Shown here: piece by piece, positions 52,288 to 62,076 of the stretch
Numbering within the stretch: the first letter of the stretch is position 1
How the letters are laid out: every line of letters starts with the position of its first letter
DNA from: Corynebacterium gerontici
GTDB taxonomy: Bacteria > Actinomycetota > Actinomycetes > Mycobacteriales > Mycobacteriaceae
Length of the DNA stretch: 64,000 nt
Direction: 5' to 3'
Assembly (NCBI RefSeq): GCF_003813985.1
Contig: NZ_CP033897.1
Coordinates: forward strand, 248,001 to 312,000
Notes under the pieces: model-generated
What the model was told of the DNA's origin: nothing
What the model saw: the letters and a program-made list of their open reading frames with translations, nothing else
Databases searched by the model: none
Program-made: the position numbers and the translations under genes

Positions 52288-53619
52288 CTACTTTGCGCGG
52301 GAGTGGGTGAGCATCTCGTCCCATTCGACGATCTTTTTGCGTTCGCGACCTTCGGCTTCACCGAGGGCGCGTTCTGCTTTGTCGAGTTGATACCAGCCGT
52401 CCCAGGTGGCGTAGTCGATGTGTTTTGCTTCGAGGAGTTCGAGCACGTCGCGGTTGTTTGCGGGGGCGAGCTTGCCGTTTCTCCAGTCGTCGAGCAGCAT
52501 CCCGGTGGTTTCTTTGGCATCGGATTTGGTGTTGCCGATCAGACCGACGGGGCCGCGTTTGATCCAGCCAGTGGCATAAAGCCCTGGCACAATGTTGCCT
52601 TCGTCGTCTACAACATGTCCGCCATCGTTGGAAATCACATGCTTGCGTTCATCAAATGGGACGCCCGCAACCGCATCCGAGCGGTAGCCGACGGCGTGGT
52701 AGACGGCTTGAACGTCCCAGGTGGTGAATTCGCCGGTGCCATGGACGTTGCCGGTGCCATCTAATTGCGTGCGTTCGGTGACGAGTCCGGTGACGTTTCC
52801 GTTGTCGGCGAGCACCTCCACGGGAGTTTCGAAGAAATGGATGAACAGCTTGTGGGGTGCGCCCTTCGGGTCACGCATGGCGTAGCCTTCGAGGGTTTGA
52901 CAGACGAGGTCTTGGGATTTGGAGTCGTGTCTAGATTGGATGGAGGCGTCGTCGTAGTCGATGTCTTCTGGGTTGACGATGACTTCGATGGTGTCGGAGT
53001 GGTCGAGCTCCTTCAGCTCCAGCGGGGAGAACTTTGCCTGCGCTGGGCCGCGGCGTCCGAAGACGTGAATCTCTTTGGCCTGGTTGGTGTTCAGGGCTTC
53101 GTAGACGTTGTCGGGGATTTCAGTCTTATGGAGCTCGTCGGCGGTTTTGGCCAGGATGCGGGCGATGTCCAGTGCGACGTTGCCGACACCGACAACCGCA
53201 ACTTTCTCAGCGGAGAGATCCCAGGATCGTTCAAAGTCGGGGTTGCCGTCATAGAAGCCAACGAATTCGCCGGCGCCTTGGGAGTGTTCACCGCCGGGGA
53301 TGGGCAATGGGCGGTCGCCGGTGGCGCCGGTGGAGAAGATGATGGCGTCGTAGTATTCGCGCATTTCTTCAACAGAAATATCGTTGCCCACGTCGATGTT
53401 TGCCAACAGGCGGATCTGAGGTTTGTTCATCACGTTGTGTAGGGAGGTGATGATGCCTTTGATGCGTGGGTGGTCTGGGGCAACACCGTAGCGGATGAGG
53501 CCGAAGGGGGCGGGCATGCGCTCGTAGAGATCGATGGACACCTCCTCGCCGGATTTGATGAGGAGGTCGGAGGCGTAGATGCCTGCGGGTCCGGCACCAA
53601 CAACGGCAACACGAAGCAT
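52288..53619 (-). CDS. fprA: Ferredoxin/adrenodoxin-type NADP+ reductase FprA
   Basis: Flavoenzyme of 443 aa that moves electrons between NADPH and ferredoxin-like proteins, as in mycobacterial FprA and mitochondrial adrenodoxin reductase. The FAD site is VVGAGPAGIYASDLL at the N-terminus, with PFGLIRYGVAPDHP following. The NADP site is VVGVGNVALDIARIL, and the C-terminal YATGWIKRGPVGLIGNTKSDA closes the FAD pocket. ATG 53619, six bases after AAGGA, is chosen over a start eleven codons upstream. ElaA follows directly. Confidence 0.93.
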   Translation of the reverse strand: MLRVAVVGAGPAGIYASDLLIKSGEEVSIDLYERMPAPFGLIRYGVAPDHPRIKGIITSLHNVMNKPQIRLLANIDVGNDISVEEMREYYDAIIFSTGATGDRPLPIPGGEHSQGAGEFVGFYDGNPDFERSWDLSAEKVAVVGVGNVALDIARILAKTADELHKTEIPDNVYEALNTNQAKEIHVFGRRGPAQAKFSPLELKELDHSDTIEVIVNPEDIDYDDASIQSRHDSKSQDLVCQTLEGYAMRDPKGAPHKLFIHFFETPVEVLADNGNVTGLVTERTQLDGTGNVHGTGEFTTWDVQAVYHAVGYRSDAVAGVPFDERKHVISNDGGHVVDDEGNIVPGLYATGWIKRGPVGLIGNTKSDAKETTGMLLDDWRNGKLAPANNRDVLELLEAKHIDYATWDGWYQLDKAERALGEAEGRERKKIVEWDEMLTHSRAK

Positions 53620-53750
53620 GAAAATCCTTTTGGGTATACGACAATAAGACACCCAATTCTAGCGCAGTAAGACCGCACTTCCTTTCTCTCTGTGATGCGT
53701 GGCTCAACGCGGTAAGCTGTGTGCTTAACGCCATGAAAGAAAGGATGCCC

Positions 53751-55142
53751 GTGACTGACTATCAGCCCACTTCTGTGCTGCTTACCCGCGCTGGCCGTAA
53801 CTTTGACTCCTTCAACTTCGACGCATTCGCTGACCAGCTTGGTTTGCAGGTGCGCGAGTTGATCCAGGACACCCCCGAACTCGGAGTCATTCTCGCAGAA
53901 GATCCCCTTGCGCAAGGAGACGTCCTCCTGGTGGGCTCCGGGAACGTCGACTTTGACGCCAAGGCCGCTTCCGCCTTGGGCGTACCGCTGCTTTTGCTAA
54001 TCGACGCCCCCGGTATCCATATCGACCTTGCCAAGCAAGAGGCGGCTGCTTTGGAAGCCTCGCTCGCCACTACTTTCACCGCAGAAGAAGCGATCAGCGC
54101 GGACGGCATCGCCCGAATCCGCGAGGCCATTGCCACCTGCGAAGCGCGCCGGGTGATGAGCGCGCCCGTCTTTGAGCACTGGCTGCTTGATCGCGCGCGC
54201 CAGACCCCCGCGCACATTGTGCTCCCTGAAGGCGATGACGACCGTATCCTCGAGGCCGCCCACCTGCTGCTGGCTCAAAACGTCTGTGAGTTGACCATCC
54301 TCGGCGATCCGGCCACCATCCAGGCTCGTGCTGAAGAGCTCGGCTTCGACCTGGGCGAGGCCAATTTCCGCGATCCTGAAAACGATCCGCAGGCTGAAGA
54401 ATTTGCCCAGGAATTTGCTGATCTGCGCAAATCCAAGGGCGTCACCATCGAGCAAGCTCGCGAAACAATGAAGGACATCTCCTACTACGCCACGATGATG
54501 ATCCACAAGGGACTTGCCGACGGCATGGTTTCCGGCGCTGCGCATACGACTGCACACACGATCAAGCCTTCCTTCCAGATCATCAAGACTTCCCCCGGCA
54601 CCTCCGTCGTCTCCTCTATCTTCCTGATGGTGATGCGTGACCGTTTGTGGGCATTCGGCGACTGCGCCGTGAACCCGAACCCAACTGCGGAACAACTTGC
54701 GGAAATCGCCGTGGTTTCGGCTCGCACAGCAGCGCAGTTCGGGATTGATCCGCGTGTGGCAATGCTCAGCTATTCGACGGGCACCTCCGGCTCGGGCCCT
54801 GACGTGGATCGCGCTGCGGAAGCCGTCGAAAAGGCAAGGGAGCTAGACCCGAACGTCAAGGTGGACGGGCCCCTGCAGTTCGACGCGGCCTGTGACCCGA
54901 GTGTTGCCAAGAAGAAGATGCCGGAGTCCGAAGTTGCTGGACTCGCTAACGTCTTCGTTTTCCCCGACCTCGAAGCCGGCAATATCGGCTACAAGACGGC
55001 GCAGCGCACCGGCCACGCACTCGCTGTTGGACCGATCTTGCAGGGCTTGAATAAGCCGGTGAATGACCTCTCTCGTGGCGCGACGGTGCCCGATATCGTC
55101 AATACCGTTGCTATCACTGCGATCCAGGCGGGAGGAAAATAA
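53751..55142 (+). CDS. pta: Phosphate acetyltransferase
   Basis: Interconverts acetyl-CoA and acetyl-phosphate for acetate use and overflow. 463 aa. An N-terminal DRTGG-less P-loop-like region (about 1-135) precedes the PTA/PTB catalytic domain (about 140-460: [53 protein letters not shown]). Three starts are in frame: ATG 53733, ATG 53745 and GTG 53751. GTG has AAAGG at seven bases and matches the usual family N-terminus ([14 protein letters not shown]). The ackA start overlaps the stop (TAATG), giving the classic coupled pair. Confidence 0.94.
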   Translation: MTDYQPTSVLLTRAGRNFDSFNFDAFADQLGLQVRELIQDTPELGVILAEDPLAQGDVLLVGSGNVDFDAKAASALGVPLLLLIDAPGIHIDLAKQEAAALEASLATTFTAEEAISADGIARIREAIATCEARRVMSAPVFEHWLLDRARQTPAHIVLPEGDDDRILEAAHLLLAQNVCELTILGDPATIQARAEELGFDLGEANFRDPENDPQAEEFAQEFADLRKSKGVTIEQARETMKDISYYATMMIHKGLADGMVSGAAHTTAHTIKPSFQIIKTSPGTSVVSSIFLMVMRDRLWAFGDCAVNPNPTAEQLAEIAVVSARTAAQFGIDPRVAMLSYSTGTSGSGPDVDRAAEAVEKARELDPNVKVDGPLQFDAACDPSVAKKKMPESEVAGLANVFVFPDLEAGNIGYKTAQRTGHALAVGPILQGLNKPVNDLSRGATVPDIVNTVAITAIQAGGK

Positions 55143-56338
55143 TGTCGTTGGTTCTCGTCCTGAATTCGGGATCGTCCTCAATTAAGTTCCAGCTTGTTGA
55201 TCCAACCCAGCACGCCACCGACGACCCCTTCGCCTCAGGGCTGGTAGAGCAGATCGGTGAGCCCAAGGGCAAGGTCACGCTCAAGCATGCGGGTGAAAAG
55301 CACGAAGTGGAAGCGCCGATCGCGGATCATTCAGCGGGTCTCGCCCTCGCTTTCGAGCTGATGAACGAGCATGGCTGTGGGCCTGCCGACGCGGACATCG
55401 TGGCCGTTGGCCACCGTGTGGTGCATGGCGGCATCCTCTTCTCGGCACCGCAGGTGATCACTGACGAGATCGTGGATATGGTGCGCGATCTTATTCCGCT
55501 TGCGCCGCTGCACAATCCTGCCAACATTGATGGCATTGAGGTTGCTCGCGCCATTTTGCCGGACGTGCCGCACGTCGCCGTGTTCGATACCGGCTTTTTC
55601 CACTCCATGCCCCCTGCCGCCGCGCTGTATGCCATCGAGGCGGAAACGGCAGCGGCCAACGGCGTGCGTCGCTATGGCTTCCACGGCACGAGCCATGAGT
55701 ATGTGTCTAAGAAGGTAGCTGAGCTGCTTGATCTGCCCGCAGAGGCCATCAATCAGATCACGCTTCACCTCGGCAACGGCGCCTCCTGCGCCGCTATTCG
55801 CGGCGGGCAGGCGATCGATACCTCCATGGGGATGACGCCTCTGGCTGGTCTTGTTATGGGTACGCGTTCCGGCGACATCGATCCGGGCATTATCTTCCAC
55901 CTATATCGCTCCGCTGGGATGAGCATCGATGAAATTGATCAGCTCTTGAATAAGCGCTCGGGCGTGAAGGGTCTCTCTGGGGTGAATGACTTCCGTGAGC
56001 TGCGCAAGATGATCGACAATGAGGATCAAGATGCGTGGCTGGCCTACAACATTTACATCCACCAGCTCCGTCGCTATATCGGCTCCTACATGATCGCCCT
56101 TGGCCGAGTGAATGCGATTACCTTCACTGCCGGTGTCGGCGAAAATGACGTCGACGTGCGTGCCGACGCCCTGGCACATCTTGAAGGTTTCGGTATCAAG
56201 ATCGATCCGGAGCGAAATGCGTTGCCGAATACCGGTCCGCGTGAGATCTCCACCGATGATTCCGCCATCAAGGTGTTTGTTGTTCCCACGAATGAGGAGT
56301 TGGCCATTGCTCGCTATGCCAAGGAGCTGGCGGAGTAG
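55142..56338 (+). CDS. ackA: Acetate kinase
   Basis: Converts acetyl-phosphate and ADP to acetate and ATP, and the reverse on acetate. 398 aa. [13 protein letters not shown] is the N-terminal phosphate-binding signature. VGHRVVHGG carries the substrate Arg. [14 protein letters not shown] and [10 protein letters not shown] are the ATPase-fold motifs. It is coupled to pta by a one-base stop/start overlap. Confidence 0.97.
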   Translation: MSLVLVLNSGSSSIKFQLVDPTQHATDDPFASGLVEQIGEPKGKVTLKHAGEKHEVEAPIADHSAGLALAFELMNEHGCGPADADIVAVGHRVVHGGILFSAPQVITDEIVDMVRDLIPLAPLHNPANIDGIEVARAILPDVPHVAVFDTGFFHSMPPAAALYAIEAETAAANGVRRYGFHGTSHEYVSKKVAELLDLPAEAINQITLHLGNGASCAAIRGGQAIDTSMGMTPLAGLVMGTRSGDIDPGIIFHLYRSAGMSIDEIDQLLNKRSGVKGLSGVNDFRELRKMIDNEDQDAWLAYNIYIHQLRRYIGSYMIALGRVNAITFTAGVGENDVDVRADALAHLEGFGIKIDPERNALPNTGPREISTDDSAIKVFVVPTNEELAIARYAKELAE

Positions 56339-56355
56339 ATGAACTCTGGGTAAAT

Positions 56356-56373
56356 TTCGAATAAATATTCGAA
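56356..56373. promoter_or_regulatory. Candidate LexA (SOS) operator upstream of the HNH gene
   Basis: TTCGAATA-AA-TATTCGAA is a perfect palindrome. Its core TCGAATA-N2-TATTCGA differs from the actinobacterial SOS box TCGAACA-N2-TGTTCGA by one symmetrical base per half. It sits 72 bases before the start of a DUF222/HNH gene. Mycobacterial 13E12 genes of that family are known to have LexA sites. Confidence 0.6.
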
Positions 56374-56444
56374 TTTGCTCTTGCGGTGTGTGGTGGGGCG
56401 TTTTATCCTTTTCTTAGAACGGGTGATCGGGAAAGGGGGATGAA

Positions 56445-57470
56445 ATGTTCTACCGCAACTGCAATCTTGATGATGACTTAAGTCAGCAGGGCGTATTCCT
56501 TCGCCGCTATGAGTACCTCATGTGGGAAGAAGCGACACCAACCGTTGCTGGCTCCAACTGGGAAATGGATGCCCTCGAAGTTGGGGCGAGTCTTGGAATG
56601 TCGGCCTCTGCAGTACTCAACCGCTTCTCAGCGGTGTACACGATGTGGAACCTTCCCGCTACGTATAAGGTTTTCCGCCAACATTGGCATCTGGATATTC
56701 CTCGGCTGCTTGCCATCAGTTCAGCATTGAGCGAAGCGGATAATTATCCGCAATATGACGAGGCTATCGCCGAGTTTCTTACTCCAAGCGTGGAGGATGA
56801 AGCGGTGCCGTCTGCTCGTCAGATCCGAAACTTCATCCGAGGGCTGCAAGAACCTTTTGATCAATCCCAGGATGAGGAAGAAGATCAACTCTGGGTTGTT
56901 CCTGCAACCAATGGCAGAACTGCGGTGGGCGTGGTCTCTAGCGACGCCACCGCGTCGCTCATCCGTGAGCGCCTCCGAGCAGAAGCTTCAAAGGGCGACG
57001 TGCCGATGGGGGAGCTGCTGCTTCAAATGCTGCAGGGAAACACAAAAGTGATGCTCAATGTCTACGAGGATGCCTCCGGCACAATCCGCACTGCGGCTGG
57101 AGCGCAATTCAGTGAGATTGAAGCCACCTGGCTGCGGGAACGAGCTGCCCGTCGGGTTCTCTCCCGTGACGAGACCACCGATGCCTACCGCTTCACCTCG
57201 CGGATGCGTGCGTTTATCGCCGGCAGGGACGGCCACTGCCGCTACCCCGGCTGCACCGTGCCCGACTACGCCTGCGATATTGACCACGTGCTCGAGTTTG
57301 ACCGGGGCGGCAAGACCACACCTTCAAACGCTCAACTGCTGTGCAGGCACCACCACAACCTTAAAACTTACAAACGGCTCACGTGCAGCATAGACGAACA
57401 TGCGGTAGTCACCTGGCACATCGGAGAAAAAGAAATCCGAACCACACCTGGTGGCGTACTCCCGCCCTAG
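56445..57470 (+). CDS. HNH endonuclease of the DUF222/13E12 family
   Basis: 341 aa. The N-terminal two thirds is the helical DUF222 region. The C-terminus carries a zinc-supported HNH nuclease: CRYPGCTVPDYACDIDHVLEFDRGG and NAQLLCRHHHNLKT, with the catalytic His in DIDH and Cys pairs for zinc. The family is multicopy and mobile in actinobacteria. Its biological role is unclear. A GGGGG ribosome site precedes ATG 56445. The LexA-like palindrome upstream suggests DNA-damage induction. Its stop overlaps that of pknG on the other strand (CTAG). Confidence 0.88.
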   Translation: MFYRNCNLDDDLSQQGVFLRRYEYLMWEEATPTVAGSNWEMDALEVGASLGMSASAVLNRFSAVYTMWNLPATYKVFRQHWHLDIPRLLAISSALSEADNYPQYDEAIAEFLTPSVEDEAVPSARQIRNFIRGLQEPFDQSQDEEEDQLWVVPATNGRTAVGVVSSDATASLIRERLRAEASKGDVPMGELLLQMLQGNTKVMLNVYEDASGTIRTAAGAQFSEIEATWLRERAARRVLSRDETTDAYRFTSRMRAFIAGRDGHCRYPGCTVPDYACDIDHVLEFDRGGKTTPSNAQLLCRHHHNLKTYKRLTCSIDEHAVVTWHIGEKEIRTTPGGVLPP

Positions 57471-59632
57471 AACCAAGTCATCGGCCGCACCTTGTTGGCC
57501 ATATCCGCTAGGGAGTAGCGGTGTCGAGCATTCGGCGCATTGCGAGCGAGGATGCGGAGGGATTCCGACAACCCAACCTGCAGTCCGTGCTGCGTGAAGG
57601 GATAACCAAGCAGATCCACATCCGCAGTAGCAGCGCTGAGTTGGTGTGCCCGAAGCCAATTGAGCCCAGCATTGAGCACGGCAACCTTGATCTGTAGGAA
57701 ACGTGCTTCGTTATTTGGAATGGCCTCAATCCTTCTGGCCGCCCGACGAATCCGCGATTCGTTCAAATCTCCGCTAATCAAATACAAGATCGCGCTGAGC
57801 TCGGCCATCCTGTAGTGAGAAGACGCTGGGGAGACTGAATCGAGCGTCGATACCGCTAAATCCACCTGGTTTTCCGCAACAAGCTGCCGGGCCAAACCGA
57901 AGGCGGAAGAAACAGTGGTCGGATTCGTTTTCCACACCAGCGCATAGAGATAAATGGCCTTAAATCTCAGCACCTCGGGAGAACTCGCCAGCTCCCGCCA
58001 CGTGCCGCCAACCTCGGCGATCGCTTCGCCTTGCAAATTAGCAGCAGCAAGAGCGATATCGGGGTTCAGCAGGGATTTTGTATTGTGGCCATTATCTTGC
58101 AGGAGCAATTCGGACACTGCGGCGCGTGCCAACTTCGGTGCGGGCTCGCCGGGGAGGATGTTGTAGACCTCATTGAACGCATGCTGGGCGCTGGCGTAGT
58201 CGTCGAGAAGCAACGCGGTGATGCCGGAGTACCAAAGGTGGCGCCAGTCGTTTTTGATGGTGAGTTTTTCCAGCCAGGAGCGTGCTTCGCGGATGAAGCC
58301 GAGATCAAGGAGTGACCGCACGACGGCGAGAGGGATTTCTCGCGACGTGGGGAAATCGGCCATGGCTTCGCGCATCATCTCCAGCGCTTCGGAAGGTTCG
58401 GAGTAAGAAGAACCCGTGATGAGCCCCGCGCCCGGGTCTTCTCGGTCCAGTAGCGGCACTGGCAGGGCGGTGTTGATTTCCTCGCTGGTGATGCGGACGT
58501 TGCGTTCGACGCCGTCGATAAGCTGATCCGTGCGATACACCAAGTGTTTGGTGCCAAACGTAGAGCGCTGCGGGGAATATAGGGAATGTTGCGCAGGGAA
58601 TTGTTCGTCCCGGTGGACGGCCAAAAATTCCCGCAGTACCCCGTAGAGCTGGGTTTCTAAGGTGCGAACATCGGCGAAGCGGCGGTTGGGGTCCGAGCTG
58701 GTGGCGCGACGAAGCAGGCGGTAAAGGGACATATTGTGGGCGAAGAGTGGCTCGTCGTCCGGGGTGGGTAGACCCTGCATGATGCCCTCTTCTGTGGGCA
58801 TGTGCACCACCATCGAGGCGAGCGTGCGGCCGATGGTGTAAATGTCGCTGGCAACCGACGGTCCTTCTGTGGGCACTTCGGGCGCCTGGAAACCTTTGGT
58901 GCCATAGATGTAGCCGAAGGCGCCGATGCCGGATACAGCGCCGAGATCGATCAGCATCACCTGATCCTCAGTCAAGATGATGTTGTCCGGTTTGAGGTCG
59001 TTATAGAGCACGCCGCGTGAATGTAGATATTCCAGCGCAGGTAAAATTTCGAGGATATAGCCGATTGCGACATCGATGGTGAACACGCCGCCTTGCTGTC
59101 GGCGCTGCTGGGAGCTTAACGACGGCCCAGGTACGTACTCCATCACGATTAGCCCGCCGACCCGTGGGTCGTCCACGAAGTTGTAGGCCTTCACAATTTC
59201 GGGATGGCTGATGCTCGCCAGGAACTCACGCTCAATTTCTGCGGCACCCATTTGCTGTGCGCCCTCGCGGATGCCTTTGAGCACGACCATTCGTCCGGAC
59301 ACGTTGCGGTCGTGTGCGAGGTAAATGTAGCCCATGCCGCCCTGGCCGATGACGCCGGCGATCTCGTACTGATTCGCCACTACGTCACCGGGGTTGAGTT
59401 GCGGTGCGGTCTTGGGCTCTTTGAGCGCGTCTTCCAGTGGGATGAGGGGGATGAACGGCAGGGTGACCATGCCGTTGGCGACGGTTCTATCCGCGTGGCT
59501 CTCCGAACGCTGGGAGCGAAAGGTGCTCAGCGCCTCCTCTCGGGCGCGGATGCCAACTTGCTCGCGATAATCCTCTTCGTCGTCGTCCGCAAAAGGGTCG
59601 AAAGGTACCGCTTCAGTGTGTGGTTCCGTCAT
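57467..59632 (-). CDS. pknG: Serine/threonine protein kinase PknG
   Basis: 721 aa soluble kinase. In C. glutamicum PknG phosphorylates OdhI and so releases inhibition of 2-oxoglutarate dehydrogenase. The kinase domain (about residues 95-340) has GQGGMGYIYLA, the ATP Lys in VVLKG, catalytic YNDLKPDNI and the metal-binding LIDLG in place of DFG. A C-terminal TPR region (about 400-715) follows. The N-terminal segment is acidic and has no Cys pairs, so the rubredoxin domain of mycobacterial PknG is absent. ATG 59632 overlaps the glnH stop by four bases and is preferred over an upstream start. Confidence 0.96.
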   Translation of the reverse strand: MTEPHTEAVPFDPFADDDEEDYREQVGIRAREEALSTFRSQRSESHADRTVANGMVTLPFIPLIPLEDALKEPKTAPQLNPGDVVANQYEIAGVIGQGGMGYIYLAHDRNVSGRMVVLKGIREGAQQMGAAEIEREFLASISHPEIVKAYNFVDDPRVGGLIVMEYVPGPSLSSQQRRQQGGVFTIDVAIGYILEILPALEYLHSRGVLYNDLKPDNIILTEDQVMLIDLGAVSGIGAFGYIYGTKGFQAPEVPTEGPSVASDIYTIGRTLASMVVHMPTEEGIMQGLPTPDDEPLFAHNMSLYRLLRRATSSDPNRRFADVRTLETQLYGVLREFLAVHRDEQFPAQHSLYSPQRSTFGTKHLVYRTDQLIDGVERNVRITSEEINTALPVPLLDREDPGAGLITGSSYSEPSEALEMMREAMADFPTSREIPLAVVRSLLDLGFIREARSWLEKLTIKNDWRHLWYSGITALLLDDYASAQHAFNEVYNILPGEPAPKLARAAVSELLLQDNGHNTKSLLNPDIALAAANLQGEAIAEVGGTWRELASSPEVLRFKAIYLYALVWKTNPTTVSSAFGLARQLVAENQVDLAVSTLDSVSPASSHYRMAELSAILYLISGDLNESRIRRAARRIEAIPNNEARFLQIKVAVLNAGLNWLRAHQLSAATADVDLLGYPFTQHGLQVGLSESLRILARNAPNARHRYSLADMANKVRPMTWF

Positions 59633-60588
59633 CCCTGCTCCTCGCGGTAGTTCAACTTGGGTGGTCGTTGCTGGGGGAGATAGCTGCCGAACCATTCTTT
59701 GAACAGCGCATTCCAAGTGCCGTTTTGGAAAATGCGCTCGAGCGTTGCATTAGTTAGGCGAATTAGTGCTTCAGTGTTGTGGCGGCTGCCGGGTTTGGCA
59801 AACGCGATTCCATAGTCCTCGGTGGCTAATGCGCTGCCCACAATGTGAGTTTGCGGATCCTGTGCCGCCATGCCGGAGAGGATCGTGTTGTCGGAAACTA
59901 CCGCATCGGCCTGTCCTTGCTGCAGGGCGAGCAGACAGTCGGCGCTCGAACGCACAATCAACAGTGTGGAATCCGGGGCGGCCTGCGCCACACGCTGAAC
60001 TCCCGTTGAACCTGAAGAAGCGCATACAGTTCCCTCGCCGATGTCTTGTATGCCGCTGATGTCTGAGCCGCGTTCCGTGAGCAATTGCGTATCGCCGGTG
60101 AAGTACGGAGTAGAGAAGAATACCTGGTCTTGGCGCTGGCGGGTGATGGAAATCGAGCGAATAACAAAATCCACGTCCCTGGCTTCCAAGGCGCCTATCC
60201 AAGAGGAGGAATCGACGTAGCGGAACTCAATTTTTTGGGGATCGCCGAAAATATCACGGGCGACTTCCTGAGCCAGCGCGACTTCGAAGCCTTCGAGCTT
60301 CCCGGTGACTGGATCCCGGAAGCTGAGCAGATTTTGGGATTGATCCACTCCGACGATGAGCCTGCCGCGAGCTTTGATTTCCGGGACTTCCACGTCCTGC
60401 GGTCGGAGTGACCCTAAGAGCCCAGAGGTGACAACGCGCCGCTTGGGAATCTCCGAAGCCGGTTTCTGAACGGCGCCCTCGGGCAGAGGCAGGGAGGCCG
60501 GGGGCGGTGTTTCGTCGCTCACCGGTGCTTCGGAGTTGGCGCAGGCGACCAGGCATGCGCAGCATAGGATGCTGAGCCACTTGCGCAT
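59629..60588 (-). CDS. glnH: Glutamate-sensing substrate-binding lipoprotein GlnH
   Basis: 319 aa. Lipobox LVACA (Cys about 16). The mature protein is an SBP_bac_3 domain: KARGRLIVGVDQSQNLLSF, GFEVALAQEVARDIFG, VDFVIRSISITRQRQDQVFFSTPYF. In actinobacteria the glnX-glnH-pknG cluster is a signalling unit in which GlnH binds Glu or Asp and signals through GlnX to PknG. No transport permease or ATPase gene is adjacent, in agreement with a sensor role. The start overlaps the glnX stop by one base. Confidence 0.93.
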   Translation of the reverse strand: MRKWLSILCCACLVACANSEAPVSDETPPPASLPLPEGAVQKPASEIPKRRVVTSGLLGSLRPQDVEVPEIKARGRLIVGVDQSQNLLSFRDPVTGKLEGFEVALAQEVARDIFGDPQKIEFRYVDSSSWIGALEARDVDFVIRSISITRQRQDQVFFSTPYFTGDTQLLTERGSDISGIQDIGEGTVCASSGSTGVQRVAQAAPDSTLLIVRSSADCLLALQQGQADAVVSDNTILSGMAAQDPQTHIVGSALATEDYGIAFAKPGSRHNTEALIRLTNATLERIFQNGTWNALFKEWFGSYLPQQRPPKLNYREEQG

Positions 60589-61997
60589 TAGAGGTACTCC
60601 TGAAGTCGGGGGCGAATGCCAATCCAGATTGATATGAGAGCGAGGCCGCTGAGCACCAGCATGCCGACGTTAAGCCAGGAAGATGCAGAGATGCCGCGCT
60701 CAATGAACGAGCGAGTAGTGCTTCTAGTTTCACTGATCAGCGAGGCCATGGAGCGATCGAGCTGATCGAAACCCACGCCGCTATCTTCCTGAGCTGCCAC
60801 TTTCCATGCAGAGTCAAAGTCTCCCACGCTGATAGCGGCGGCGATATTCGCATGGTCCTGGGCCCACTGATCGGTGGCCTCGCGCGCGGTGTCGATTGTT
60901 TCTGTATCTCCTTTGGTGGAGGCCTCGTCCAGTGCTGCGTGGACGTGGCGCACAGCAGAGGCGAATGATTGCTCGGAGGTATCGAGGGATTGGCGGCGAA
61001 CCAGTGCCAGGGTTTCGGCGGAACGTGCCTGCTGCGCCAGGATGCGGGCGTCGGTTAGCGATTCCATTGGCGCAATCGCTTGCTCGTGTCCACGAACCCC
61101 GGCCTGCCAGATGATGATGCTGGCGCCACCGGCCCACAAGGTAGCGAGCGTCATGAAGACCGTAGCGAGCAGGAACCCAACATTCAGCCTGCGGCGCGTG
61201 GTTCGGGCCAGCCACACCTGCGCCAGCAATAATGCGGCGAGAGTGACTGCCAAACCTGCCAGCGGCCACAGCAAAGGGCGTGAAGCGCGGCGCTGCTCCT
61301 CAGTCACTACCTGCCCGGTGATGGTGTAGAGCTCAGAGCCTGCTGGCAGGATCTGTTCGCGCATGAGAGTGGAGGCCTCGGAAAGGTATGCCACGCCGAC
61401 TGGGTTTCCCTGCCTGGCATTGGCGCGGGCTGTTTCGATGAGCCCCGCGAAAACCGGCAGCTTTTGAGAGATGCTGGACACCAATTCAACAGGGTGCCCC
61501 TCATCGTTGTTCATGCCCACGGCAGTTCTGGCTACTGCTGCACCGGCGTTCTGTAGGGCTTGGTTGTAGAGTTCGCGGGCTGACTGCGAATTTGCATCGG
61601 AATTTACAAAGTCCAATGTGGCCATGGTGTTGGCGATGGAAAGCTCCGAATAGAGGGTGTGCGCAAGGTAGCTGACGGGCTCGGTGGAGTTCATCAAAGT
61701 GTTCAATTCCGCGCGGCGCTGGGCGGAAGCTTGGGAGATGGTCAAACCAGAGACGAGCATCAAGATGCTCAGCAACACCACGATGGACGTCATCTTCCCT
61801 GGGGTAGTGGTGAGGTAGCGCCACAGTTTGATCGACCAAGCGCGCGGGTACTTGATGGAGTCGTACCAAATTTGATGCCAGCGATTCCTGCGCTGGGCGC
61901 GGTGTTCACTGACGCGGTCGAGCCAGTGATCTTGGGTGTCTTGATCCACCAGGGCGGTGGAGGGCAGCTTCGTGCGAAGCGTGGAATGCTCCTCCAT
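60588..61997 (-). CDS. glnX: Membrane signal relay protein GlnX
   Basis: 469 aa. About four membrane segments: MTSIVVLLSILMLVSGLTI near residue 69, LLWPLAGLAVTLAALLLAQVWLA and LLATVFMTLATLWAGGASIIIW in the middle, and WLNVGMLVLSGLALISIWIG at the end. Two extracytoplasmic helical domains lie between, similar in layout to chemoreceptor sensory domains. It connects lipoprotein GlnH outside with PknG inside. ATG 61997 has GGAGG upstream, whereas the longer frame to 62135 overlaps the Nudix gene on the other strand. Confidence 0.92.
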   Translation of the reverse strand: MEEHSTLRTKLPSTALVDQDTQDHWLDRVSEHRAQRRNRWHQIWYDSIKYPRAWSIKLWRYLTTTPGKMTSIVVLLSILMLVSGLTISQASAQRRAELNTLMNSTEPVSYLAHTLYSELSIANTMATLDFVNSDANSQSARELYNQALQNAGAAVARTAVGMNNDEGHPVELVSSISQKLPVFAGLIETARANARQGNPVGVAYLSEASTLMREQILPAGSELYTITGQVVTEEQRRASRPLLWPLAGLAVTLAALLLAQVWLARTTRRRLNVGFLLATVFMTLATLWAGGASIIIWQAGVRGHEQAIAPMESLTDARILAQQARSAETLALVRRQSLDTSEQSFASAVRHVHAALDEASTKGDTETIDTAREATDQWAQDHANIAAAISVGDFDSAWKVAAQEDSGVGFDQLDRSMASLISETRSTTRSFIERGISASSWLNVGMLVLSGLALISIWIGIRPRLQEYL

Positions 61998-62062
61998 CCA
62001 AAACCTCCGTGACTGGTGTGACAGGTGTGCTTCATAATCTACCGGGAAAGAGGCAGAAACAC

Positions 62063-62068
62063 TACGAT
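62063..62068 (+). promoter_or_regulatory. -10 box of a leaderless transcript (Nudix gene)
   Basis: TACGAT ends eight bases before ATG 62077. Confidence 0.45.
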
Positions 62069-62076
62069 GGGGTGCT

